Assembly: GCA_002401485.1 (NCBI GenBank)
Contig: NVTF01000010.1
Coordinates: 1 to 33,865 of the forward strand
Source: Elusimicrobiota bacterium
Lineage (GTDB): Bacteria > Elusimicrobiota > Elusimicrobia > UBA1565
DNA: 33,865 nucleotides
Reading direction: 5' to 3'
A program made the translations under genes and the position numbers. Of this stretch, positions 15,681 through 22,718 are shown piece by piece (position 1 is the stretch's first letter; every line of letters starts with the position of its first letter). Under the pieces are notes generated by a model. It searched no databases. It was given only the letters and a program-made list of their open reading frames with translations, and was not told the DNA's origin.

Positions 15681-16306
15681 ACGATCCCTATCACGCGGTG
15701 GGACTGCACCGTAATCCGTTTCGCATCGACCCCGATCCCGGTGTTGTCGAATCACTGTTTCTGAGTCGTGCCTCCCCGAAAGTTCCGGCGCCGAAGGGTC
15801 GACGTTTCCTGCAGGTGATGGGTCCGAGGGGTGCCGGAAAAACAACGTTGCTGCTGCATTGGCGCCGCACCGTTTCGGGTCCGTATCGGTATGTGCCGCC
15901 GAGTCTCGAGCGGTGGCTGCCGCTGCCGATAGCGCCGCTTGTGTATTGGGACGAAGCGGACCGGGTTCCGGCGGAACTTTTCTATCCCGCATTGGCGGCT
16001 TCCCGTCTCTTCGAGTCAACGGTAGTGGTGGGAACCCACGAGGATTTAGGCGCGGCGGCCGCGCGTTTTGGTTTTACGGTTGAGACCTTTGAGATTCCGG
16101 TGATCCGGCCTGAAGAAGTCATGCGTTGGGCGGAGGTTCGCATTCGTGCCGACTCCATGGAACCGGGGTCGCCGGGACTTGTTCTCGAGTATGAAGAGGC
16201 CTGCAGGGTCGCCCGGGACGCCGATCGCAGTTGGCGGCGGGTGGGGGGACACTTGCACCGTTGGGCGGCGGGCATTGTGAATCGGTCGACGACAAGTTAC
16301 ACTTGA
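15677..16306 (+). CDS. short AAA-type ATPase (ExeA/MshM-like N-terminus)
   Basis: A 209-aa protein. Walker A is GPRGAGKTTLLLH at about 49-61 and Walker B is LVYWDEADRV at about 88-97. The opening (YHAVGLHRNPFRIDPDP) matches the start of ExeA/MshM-type AAA+ ATPases (GL..NPF..TPDP). These act in type II secretion, pilus or peptidoglycan-linked assembly, or in transposition. At 209 residues it is shorter than the usual 260 or more: the stretch between Walker A and B is compressed and a C-terminal domain is missing. Start overlaps the arrestin-like gene by four bases. It may power the membrane/arrestin pair encoded upstream; this is inference. Confidence 0.8.
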   Translation: MNDPYHAVGLHRNPFRIDPDPGVVESLFLSRASPKVPAPKGRRFLQVMGPRGAGKTTLLLHWRRTVSGPYRYVPPSLERWLPLPIAPLVYWDEADRVPAELFYPALAASRLFESTVVVGTHEDLGAAAARFGFTVETFEIPVIRPEEVMRWAEVRIRADSMEPGSPGLVLEYEEACRVARDADRSWRRVGGHLHRWAAGIVNRSTTSYT

Positions 16307-16322
16307 GGAAGGAGATATTCTT

Positions 16323-17078
16323 ATGATGCGAAGCGCTAACCCGACGCTCAGCCAAGATACCTTTATCGACGCCGCCCGCATGCTGCGTGAGGCCGAGCCT
16401 TCCTCGATGACAATCGACGGAACCGTCAACAAGACCGGCCTCTTGCTTGCGGGCTGCATGCTGACTGCCGGATTTACCTGGAATCGTTTTTTTACCGAGG
16501 GGGCGGCCTCCGTGCAGGGTTTGATGATGATCGGACTCTTCGGCGGATTGATCGCCGCAGTCGTCACCATTTTCAAGAAGGAATGGGCACCGGTGAGCGC
16601 TCCGGCGTACGCATTGCTTGAGGGGTTTTTTCTCGGCGGTATTTCAGCGCGTTTTGAGGCGATGTTTCCTGGAATTGTAATCCAGGCGGTTGGATTAACG
16701 TTTACGACTCTCTTTTCACTGTTGATGGCCTATAAGTCGGGCTTGATCCGGGCGACCGAGAACTACAAACTCATGGTGTCGGCCGCGACGGGCGGCATCT
16801 GCCTGCTCTACCTGGTTAACTTTGCCATGAGTTTCTTCGGGGCGCAGGTTCCCTATATTCATGAGAGCGGGCTGATCGGCATCGGCTTCAGCATGTTTGT
16901 GGTCGGCATCGCCGCCGCAAACCTTGTTCTCGATTTCGATTTTATCGAAGCCGGCGCCGAGCAAGGCGCGCCTAAATTTATGGAATGGTACGGGGCGTTC
17001 GGGCTCATGGTAACGCTTGTCTGGCTGTACCTCGAAATTCTGCATCTCCTCGCGAAACTTCAGTCCCGTCGGGATTGA
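16323..17078 (+). CDS. Bax inhibitor-1/YccA-family membrane protein
   Basis: A 251-aa protein with about seven hydrophobic segments. It shows family features: an N-terminal soluble tail, then VNKTGLLLAGCMLTAGF, FKKEWAPVSAPAYALLEGFFLGGIS, and near the end FDFIEAGAEQGAPKFMEWYGAFG. That last stretch resembles the acidic and Gly-rich closing motif of the YccA branch. Family members leak Ca2+ or modulate membrane proteases such as FtsH; which applies here is unknown. It lies 16 bases after the ATPase gene and has a strong Shine-Dalgarno (GGAAGGAG) before ATGATG. Confidence 0.93.
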   Translation: MMRSANPTLSQDTFIDAARMLREAEPSSMTIDGTVNKTGLLLAGCMLTAGFTWNRFFTEGAASVQGLMMIGLFGGLIAAVVTIFKKEWAPVSAPAYALLEGFFLGGISARFEAMFPGIVIQAVGLTFTTLFSLLMAYKSGLIRATENYKLMVSAATGGICLLYLVNFAMSFFGAQVPYIHESGLIGIGFSMFVVGIAAANLVLDFDFIEAGAEQGAPKFMEWYGAFGLMVTLVWLYLEILHLLAKLQSRRD

Positions 17079-17084
17079 GTTTTT

Positions 17085-18506
17085 GTGCGTTTGATCCTGT
17101 TCTCCGCGCTTTTCTGTATCGTCGTTTTACCGTCGGGGAATGCGGAGGATTATAACGCCGCCCAGGCAAATATCGATGCGATAGAGGCGATGATTCGCGA
17201 GAAACGCGAGGATATTCTCTCGTCGGGATCCCAATATGAGCGGCTGCAGAATCAGAGGTCGCTCGAGCAATCGGAACAAGCCCTCCGCGATGCCCGGCGA
17301 ACGTTGGATGAGATAAAAAAATCGCTCCAGCCGGGAACGAAGGAGTGGGACCAAGAGCTGTTAATCAAGGATGGCCGTGAGTTTCGATCCATTCCTGGTA
17401 GAGAAAAGGATAAGGACAAGGAGGACGAATATAAATACGGAGTCGGGGCTCCCGACGTTGGGCCCGGCGCGGCGATGGATCCGCGCGTGCATCAGCATTC
17501 GTGGGTTGGCGAACCCGGTTCGGGTCCCCGAGGCCCCTTAAAACCGATTGAAATTCCGAAGGTTCCCACGGGGCAGCCTGCGATGAATGGCGTCGATCGG
17601 GTGCATCCCGGCGAGATTCTTTACGGCCGGCCCGCCGGATTTCGCAACAGCCATCGGGGACCGATCCAAGACCCTCGAGAGAGGAAACGTCGTCACGCCG
17701 AGTCTGTCAGCGAATTAAAAAATGCGCCCATCCCTCCTTCGACCGGCAGCGCGCTTGGGGCTGTGCCCGATGTTGATGACGGGGGGCCGATCTTAAATCC
17801 CAATGGTTTCGGGGACACCGGGCGATCCTTTCCCAAGTTGGCGCCCAACGGATTCACCTTCGATGGCCCGGAAGGAGAAATGCTGAAGCAGTTTCCGGAA
17901 CTGGAGATTCGCGAGCGCGGGGTGAGGGGGGAAGGCATCACCCTGATCCGGGATGCGGGGCGCCGTTTGCGTTTAGGAGACACTGGAGGCGCGCTGCGGT
18001 CCGCGGATCGTCTGGCGCAAATCTCTCCGAAGGATCCCGGCGTGCACGAAATGAGGGCTTTGATTCTTAACCGCTTGGGCCGCTTTGTGGAAGCGGAGTC
18101 TGCAGCTCGTTTATCGTTGACGCTGGATGATTCGCGCGGCTCTGCCTGGCGAACACTCGCGTGGGCGCAATTTAAACAAGGCAAGGCGGCCGCGGCGCTG
18201 CGCAGCGCTGAACGCGCGCTGGTGTTGGACCCTCAAGACGCCTCCGCGTTGGCCCTGCGCGCCTACGCCCTGGAGCGTTTGGGCCAACGGAAACAAGCCC
18301 TGCAGTCCATTCAACAGGCCGCCAAAATTCTCCCCGCGTCGTTTGCCGCCGCAGCGGCGCGCGCCGCAGGAGGTGCTCCGGTTTCCCCAAGCCCCGCTCC
18401 GTCCCCGCCTCCCGCTAAGAAGTTCGACCTCCCGCTTTGGGTGGGAGGAGTTGCCGCCGGCGGCCTATTGCTGGGTGTAGGGTGGTTTGCCTTTAAGACC
18501 AAATAG
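17085..18506 (+). CDS. exported TPR protein with C-terminal membrane anchor
   Basis: A 473-aa protein with a signal peptide (MRLILFSALFCIVVLPSGNA, from GTG at 17085). A coiled-coil region lies at about 28-90, then a long Gly/Pro-rich low-complexity stretch to about 285. Three to four TPR-like units follow at about 290-420 (RRLRLGDTGGALRSADRLA, RGSAWRTLAWAQFKQGKAA, QDASALALRAYALERLGQ). A Pro-rich linker and a final transmembrane helix (LPLWVGGVAAGGLLLGVGW) close the protein. It probably sits in the periplasm, tethered by the C-terminal helix, as a protein-interaction scaffold. It is seven bases from the BI-1-family gene and part of the same operon. Confidence 0.88.
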   Translation: MRLILFSALFCIVVLPSGNAEDYNAAQANIDAIEAMIREKREDILSSGSQYERLQNQRSLEQSEQALRDARRTLDEIKKSLQPGTKEWDQELLIKDGREFRSIPGREKDKDKEDEYKYGVGAPDVGPGAAMDPRVHQHSWVGEPGSGPRGPLKPIEIPKVPTGQPAMNGVDRVHPGEILYGRPAGFRNSHRGPIQDPRERKRRHAESVSELKNAPIPPSTGSALGAVPDVDDGGPILNPNGFGDTGRSFPKLAPNGFTFDGPEGEMLKQFPELEIRERGVRGEGITLIRDAGRRLRLGDTGGALRSADRLAQISPKDPGVHEMRALILNRLGRFVEAESAARLSLTLDDSRGSAWRTLAWAQFKQGKAAAALRSAERALVLDPQDASALALRAYALERLGQRKQALQSIQQAAKILPASFAAAAARAAGGAPVSPSPAPSPPPAKKFDLPLWVGGVAAGGLLLGVGWFAFKTK

Positions 18507-18519
18507 GTAGGCTTTACGT

Positions 18520-19440
18520 ATGGCGCAAATCTCGACGAATTTTGATGGACCTTCCCTCGAACAACAGCCGCTCGGCTCGCGGCCCTTCGCCTACGTGTTG
18601 TCGGGAGGAGCGGCCTTGGGGGCTTGGCAGGGAGGTGTTCTCTGCGCCTTGTCCCAGGAGAAGGGGTGGAATGCGCACTCGGTCATCGGTACCAGTGCCG
18701 GCGCAATTAACGGGGCTGCCTACCTGCAAGGTGATTTCGACCTCTTAAAGGAATTGTGGCGTTCAATTCCACGCGGGCGGTTTATGAAGCGGTCTCTTGG
18801 CTTTTCCCCGCCAAGGCTTTTCTCTTTGGAATCAGTGAAGGAGTATTTGGGAGAGGTTATTTCTGAAGAACGCTGCCGCCAGGGGCGGCGCTGTTGGTTC
18901 TACCCGGTCTCGGTTGATATCGCTCATGGCGAGACCCTGCAATCTGAATTTTCTCCGGAGTCCGAGGGTCCATGGCAGGGACCGTTGATCGATAAAATCG
19001 TCGGGTCCATGGCGGTCCCCTTCGTCTTTCCTCCCGCGCGTGTTCCGCATGAAGACCCGTCCAAAAAAATGCGTGTTCTTGTGGATGGCCATGTCACATC
19101 GCGTCTCTCGTTGGGTGCGCTTGCCTTGCGGGGGGTCCGGGATTTCGTCTTTGTGAACGTCATTAGCCATAAAGAAATGAGAACAAGCAGCTACTCTCCG
19201 CGCGGATTTATTTCAACCATGATCCACCAATTGTTAAACGCGCAGGTCGACAACGGACTCGAACCCTTTCGCGATGGGTTCAAAGAGTTGGGGATTAGGG
19301 CATTTCTCCTTCGCCCCTCCCGACCGCTTGCGATGTCGGTTTTTAAGTTTGATAAACGGGAGTGTCGTGACGCCTTTGAATTAGGGGAACGCGATGCTGT
19401 CCTCTGGGGAGAGTCTCCGAACGGGACTCAGATTCTGTGA
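18520..19440 (+). CDS. patatin-like phospholipase
   Basis: A 306-aa protein. The patatin motifs are present: oxyanion glycine run SGGAALGAWQGG at 28-39, nucleophile Ser59 in IGTSAGA (GxSxG), and the dyad Asp189 in LVDGHVT. It would hydrolyse acyl chains from phospholipids or related lipids using a Ser-Asp dyad. No signal peptide, no membrane helix, and no POTRA/beta-barrel extension, so it is a soluble, probably cytoplasmic or peripheral lipase. It closes the operon 13 bases after the TPR gene; GGTAGG is the only ribosome-site candidate. Confidence 0.93.
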   Translation: MAQISTNFDGPSLEQQPLGSRPFAYVLSGGAALGAWQGGVLCALSQEKGWNAHSVIGTSAGAINGAAYLQGDFDLLKELWRSIPRGRFMKRSLGFSPPRLFSLESVKEYLGEVISEERCRQGRRCWFYPVSVDIAHGETLQSEFSPESEGPWQGPLIDKIVGSMAVPFVFPPARVPHEDPSKKMRVLVDGHVTSRLSLGALALRGVRDFVFVNVISHKEMRTSSYSPRGFISTMIHQLLNAQVDNGLEPFRDGFKELGIRAFLLRPSRPLAMSVFKFDKRECRDAFELGERDAVLWGESPNGTQIL

Positions 19441-19484
19441 GCTCGAATTGAGTCAGAAATTCAGTTCCCAATAGAGTCAACCGC

Positions 19485-19490
19485 TATACT
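19485..19490 (+). promoter_or_regulatory. -10 box (TATACT) before the hybrid kinase gene
   Basis: TATACT ends nine bases before the ATG at 19500. This gives a leader of only about two or three bases and no Shine-Dalgarno. No convincing -35. Confidence 0.45.
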
Positions 19491-19499
19491 TATACCCGC

Positions 19500-21071
19500 A
19501 TGAATGGATTCCAGTTAAGCTATGTGCAAGAACTGCTTTCGCATGTTATCAGCGAGGCGCCGGTGGTCCTTTTCGCGCTCGATAAAGAAGGGGTCTTCCT
19601 GATATCGGAGGGAAAAGGACTTGCGAGTTTAGGTCTCAAGCCCGGAGACTTGGTTGGAACTTCCGCGTTGGAATATTATTCCGACAATACCGAACTCGTG
19701 CACGGCATTAAACGCGCTCTCAAGGGCGAGACGTTTAAGAAAACGGATCGTACGAAACAGACCTATTGGGAAACCAGCTACCAACCCATTAAAAAAGAGG
19801 ATGGAAGCTGCGGCGGAACGATTGGGGTTTCCATCGACATCACCGAACGTATGGAGGCCGTGCGCGCGGACCGCGAACATCTGCGCCGGGAACGATCCCT
19901 TCGCATTGATGCGGAGAACGCGAGCCGTTCGAAAGACGAATTCTTGGCGTTGCTCTCCCACGAACTGCGCACGCCGATGACCGCTATGCTGGGGTGGACC
20001 TTTCTTCTGCGTTCGGGCGACATGAATTCCGATGAGTTTAAGTCCGCACTGGATGCCATTGAACGCAATATGAAGGCGCAGGCTCAGATCATTGAAGACT
20101 TGCTGGATGTTTCCCGCATCGTAACGGGGAAAGTTCGGCTCGAAACACGCCCGATCGAAGTGGATTCAATTGTGCAGGCCGCCGTTGATGTTGTGCGCCC
20201 CGCGGCCAAGGCGCGGAAAATCGAATTGAGGATCGAACTTCGCGATCCGACCGCGGTTGTTCTCGGGGATCCGGAACGATTGCAGCAGGCGATTTGGAAT
20301 CTGGTTTCCAACGCAGTTAAGTTTTCAGAGGAAGGCCAGACCGTCTCTGTTTGTATTTCAAAAAACGAGGAGGAGGTGACCATCTCTGTTTGTGATGAAG
20401 GGGGGGGGATTCACGAAGACTATTTGCCGCATCTCTTCGACCCCTTTACGCAGGCGGAATCATCGTTAACGCGCGAGCACGGCGGCCTTGGTCTTGGGTT
20501 GGCGATTGTTCGTCATATCATAGACCTGCATGGCGGAAAAATTACCGCGAAAAGTGGTGGCGTCGGCAAGGGGTCGGTGTTTGAGGTGGTTGTACCTATC
20601 GCCGAATCGGGATCGGTCGCTGTCCCACCGGAAAAGGGACGCCAGGACCGCAAGACCTTGTTTGGCAAGGTCCCTGATCTTACGGGAACCCGTGTTCTAG
20701 TTGTGGATGATGATGCCGGGACGCGAACTATGCTGAAAGCCGTTCTTGAGTACGCCAAGGTTGATGTGACGCTTGCCAGCAGCGCCGCAGAAGGTTTCGA
20801 GTTGGTGCAGAGCGGCAACTTTCATGTGCTCCTCATCGACATCATGATGCCGGGCGAAGACGGACACTCCTTGGTGCGGCGTATCCGTGAACTCAGTCCC
20901 GAGAAGGGCGGGGATGTTCCGGCGACTGCGGTGACCGCCCGTGTCGGTATTGAAGACCGGACGGAAGCGTTGAAGGCCGGATTTCAGATGTACCTGCCCA
21001 AACCCGTTGAACCCGCGGAACTCGTTGTTGTGGTTCAGGCTCTCGCGGCCGAAAAAACCAAAAGAAGCTAA
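19500..21071 (+). CDS. PAS-domain hybrid histidine kinase with C-terminal receiver
   Basis: A 523-aa soluble protein with no membrane helix, so it senses a cytoplasmic cue. A PAS domain (about 10-120) ends TIGVSIDITERM. A HisKA domain holds the phosphorylated His154 in LALLSHELRTPM. The ATPase domain shows NLVSNAVKFS (N box), VCDEGGGI (G1) and GGLGLGLAIV (G2). A receiver domain follows (VLVVDDDAGT, phosphoacceptor Asp447 in LLIDIMMPGEDG, Thr in ATAVTAR, Lys in YLPKPVEP). A hybrid kinase without an Hpt domain normally passes phosphate to a separate Hpt protein; none is encoded here. The stop overlaps that of the convergent gene (CTAA). Confidence 0.95.
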   Translation: MNGFQLSYVQELLSHVISEAPVVLFALDKEGVFLISEGKGLASLGLKPGDLVGTSALEYYSDNTELVHGIKRALKGETFKKTDRTKQTYWETSYQPIKKEDGSCGGTIGVSIDITERMEAVRADREHLRRERSLRIDAENASRSKDEFLALLSHELRTPMTAMLGWTFLLRSGDMNSDEFKSALDAIERNMKAQAQIIEDLLDVSRIVTGKVRLETRPIEVDSIVQAAVDVVRPAAKARKIELRIELRDPTAVVLGDPERLQQAIWNLVSNAVKFSEEGQTVSVCISKNEEEVTISVCDEGGGIHEDYLPHLFDPFTQAESSLTREHGGLGLGLAIVRHIIDLHGGKITAKSGGVGKGSVFEVVVPIAESGSVAVPPEKGRQDRKTLFGKVPDLTGTRVLVVDDDAGTRTMLKAVLEYAKVDVTLASSAAEGFELVQSGNFHVLLIDIMMPGEDGHSLVRRIRELSPEKGGDVPATAVTARVGIEDRTEALKAGFQMYLPKPVEPAELVVVVQALAAEKTKRS

Positions 21072-21400
21072 CCCATACATGTCGAAAGGAGGGGTCCTCC
21101 GTCTCCGAAAACCTCCAGGCAGAAAATCGCCGCCAACGATGTGATTGTGGCTCTGGACCAAATACTGCTCAAGGGCACACGTCCCTGCATGGAAATGCCG
21201 CGGGCCATATGGGTTGCGATGTGCTTTGCACTGAAGAAAAAACGCTGTGCGAAATAACCCAAAAGCGAAAAGAGTCCCCACATAAGCAGGAAGTCGTTAA
21301 AGGAAGTGGCCGGCGGGGAGTCGTCCATCATACCGCAGGCGGAGGCCTGTACTGCGACGACGAACAGCAACGTGAAGGCTGTGAGAATTTTTTTATTCAT
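21068..21400 (-). CDS. small membrane protein of unknown function
   Basis: A 110-aa protein from the ATG at 21400. A signal-anchor or signal peptide (MNKKILTAFTLLFVVAVQASA) is followed by a Cys, but the -3 residue is not Leu/Val so a lipobox is doubtful. A second hydrophobic segment lies at about 38-52 (FLLMWGLFSLLGYFAQRFFF) and a weaker one at about 83-95. No family recognised. CATACT ends six bases before this ATG, favouring it over the ATG at 21436. Convergent with the hybrid kinase. Confidence 0.7.
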   Translation of the reverse strand: MNKKILTAFTLLFVVAVQASACGMMDDSPPATSFNDFLLMWGLFSLLGYFAQRFFFSAKHIATHMARGISMQGRVPLSSIWSRATITSLAAIFCLEVFGDGGPLLSTCMG

Positions 21401-21406
21401 GCGTTG

Positions 21407-21412
21407 AGTATG
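21407..21412 (-). promoter_or_regulatory. -10 box (CATACT) 6 nt before the small membrane protein gene
   Basis: Minus strand: CATACT, CAACGC, ATG at 21400. Consistent with the start-proximal -10 pattern of this window. Confidence 0.4.
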
Positions 21413-21502
21413 CGCCGTGATGCGGCGGGATTCCACGCGACTTCAGTGCGTGACCGTGGTCGCTCTTCTAATTTTAGGTTGCCCTATGGGGGGTGGGGGT
21501 GC

Positions 21503-21508
21503 TAAATT
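21503..21508 (+). promoter_or_regulatory. -10 box (TAAATT) 6 nt before the Cys-rich small protein gene
   Basis: TAAATT, AAAACT, ATG at 21515. No Shine-Dalgarno. Confidence 0.4.
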
Positions 21509-21514
21509 AAAACT

Positions 21515-21760
21515 ATGAAGCGTCAAAAAGATCGGAAAAAGAAAGAACCTCCGCCGAAGGGGCCTCCCACGCGTGAGGAGCTAATTAAAGAAGAGCACAT
21601 CAAGAAACAAACTCAATTGCGGGAGTCCTCGTGCTCGCTTTCACGCAACCGCAAACACCGGCTCGTGCCGGACCGGCATGAAACCGGAAAATGCAAATTC
21701 TGTTTGCTCCCTTTCTGCCGCTGCAACGCTTGCCGCAAAGAAGCCGCGCTGCGGGCCTAG
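21515..21760 (+). CDS. small basic Cys-rich protein, possible zinc-binding knuckle
   Basis: An 81-aa protein. The N-terminal half is extremely basic and Pro-rich (MKRQKDRKKKEPPPKG). The C-terminal half carries CKFCLLPFCRCNACRKEA: five cysteines in a CxxC-x4-CxC-x2-C arrangement, with nearby His residues (KHRLVPDRHETGK). This looks like a small zinc-binding element that could bind nucleic acid or ribosomes; no family is recognised. A TAAATT box six bases upstream and a strong palindrome plus T-run five bases after the stop argue that it is a real single-gene unit. Confidence 0.7.
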   Translation: MKRQKDRKKKEPPPKGPPTREELIKEEHIKKQTQLRESSCSLSRNRKHRLVPDRHETGKCKFCLLPFCRCNACRKEAALRA

Positions 21761-21764
21761 TCCT

Positions 21765-21811
21765 CCCTAAAAAGTTTATCCCGGGATAAACTTTTTAGGG
21801 GAACTTTTTTT
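21765..21811 (+). terminator. 36-bp perfect palindrome followed by T7
   Basis: Bases 21765-21800 form a perfect 36-bp palindrome (18-bp arms, CCCTAAAAAGTTTATCCC and its complement, no spacer). Seven T residues follow at 21805-21811. As RNA it folds into a hairpin with a tetraloop and acts as an intrinsic terminator for the small Cys-rich gene. The symmetry is greater than a terminator needs, so it could also be a dispersed palindromic repeat. Confidence 0.75.
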
Positions 21812-21836
21812 GGGGCTCTACCGTATAAAGGGGAAG

Positions 21837-21868
21837 GGTTGCGGGTTCCAAACCCGCCACCGTTTTTT
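21837..21868 (+). terminator. second hairpin with T6 tail
   Basis: Stem GCGGGTT/AACCCGC with a CCA loop, extended by a GGT/ACC pairing past one mismatch, then G and six T at 21863-21868. Oriented for plus-strand transcripts; a backup terminator before the convergent operon end at 21883. Resembles a tRNA T-arm at first sight (see rejected list). Confidence 0.55.
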
Positions 21869-21882
21869 GCTCTTACTGGCCC

Positions 21883-22452
21883 TTATTGTTCGGGAATCTG
21901 GCGGCGCTTGATGCGTAGGCGCAAATGCTCAAGCTTCGCGCGCACATCCACCGGGATATCGGAACGCCGCGCTAAAGGGGCAAGAACATCGGTGTAGCCC
22001 TCGATCATTTTATCCGTGTAGGCGTAATTCTTTTTAAATGTCTCGAGTTCCGTCGTTTTGCGGACCAACTCCGTTCGAATCCGGCGATGTCCCACCGCGC
22101 GTTTTAAGGCCGCGCTGATTTCATCCGGGCTGGATGGCTTGAGCAGATAGTCATAAGCGCCGTTTTTGAGGCATTCGAGCGCGGAATCGACCGATCCGAA
22201 TGCCGTCATAACAATCACCACAATCGTCGGGTCAAGAGCGAGCGCGGATTTTAGGATATCGAGCCCGGAACTTCCGGGAAGCCTCAGGTCTGTCAGAATG
22301 AGGGGGGGACGGTCTTCCGTGATTATTTTCTTCGCGACGTATGCGGAAGAAGCAAGATTAAACGGGAGTTGCGCGTCTTGGATCACAGTCGCGACGTAGG
22401 CGAGGTATTCCTCGTCGTCATCAATGACTAGAATCTTTTCGTGCGACTCCAT
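21883..22452 (-). CDS. orphan response regulator: REC domain plus short helical tail
   Basis: A 189-aa protein. The receiver domain (about 1-125) has the acidic triad region LVIDDDEE, phosphoacceptor Asp55 in LILTDLRLPGSSG, Thr in VIVMTAFG and Lys in YLLKPSSP. The remaining 60 residues are helical and charged (RTELVRKTTELETFKKNYAY, then RAKLEHLRLRIKRRQIPEQ), with no DNA-binding or enzymatic motif. The receiver resembles the NtrC family, but the AAA and Fis domains are absent, so it must act through a partner protein. It is the last gene of an operon with pta and begins two bases after the 87-aa gene. Confidence 0.92.
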   Translation of the reverse strand: MESHEKILVIDDDEEYLAYVATVIQDAQLPFNLASSAYVAKKIITEDRPPLILTDLRLPGSSGLDILKSALALDPTIVVIVMTAFGSVDSALECLKNGAYDYLLKPSSPDEISAALKRAVGHRRIRTELVRKTTELETFKKNYAYTDKMIEGYTDVLAPLARRSDIPVDVRAKLEHLRLRIKRRQIPEQ

Positions 22453-22454
22453 GA

Positions 22455-22718
22455 CTATAAAGTAATCTTTTTTTCGTATTCAGGGAAGTAGTGCGCGATC
22501 ACCATGAGATCAAACGACGACATAATTGATTCCTTGCCTTCCCGTTCCAGAAGGAATTCAAAAGAGCGGCGTACCAGTTCTTCGGCGGACTCTTCTCCCT
22601 TTTTTAATCGATCATAGTCCAACTCCGCAACCGTGACGCGATGGGACGTGGAGGATCCTCCTTCTGAAACCGTGACTCTGTAGGCTCCGTTTTCCGCGGT
22701 GACTGTTATCTCAGCCAT
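22455..22718 (-). CDS. conserved-looking 87-aa protein between pta and a response regulator
   Basis: An 87-aa soluble protein. The N-terminal half is beta-like (AEITVTAENGAYRVTVSEGG). The C-terminal half is helical with RRSFEFLLEREGKESIM and ends SFDLMVIAHYFPEYEKK. The FLLERE..ESI...FDL..I..YFPEY pattern recalls small hypothetical proteins I have seen in other bacterial phyla, but I know no function. Its ATG overlaps the pta TAA by one base (TAATG), so it is translationally coupled to pta. Confidence 0.85.
   Translation of the reverse strand: MAEITVTAENGAYRVTVSEGGSSTSHRVTVAELDYDRLKKGEESAEELVRRSFEFLLEREGKESIMSSFDLMVIAHYFPEYEKKITL

Noticed and set aside
21836-21862. tRNA-like T-arm (GCGGG-TTCCAAA-CCCGC followed by CACC)
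   Set aside because: No D-arm, anticodon arm or pairing acceptor strand fits in the 45 bases upstream. The following G and T6 make it an intrinsic terminator instead.
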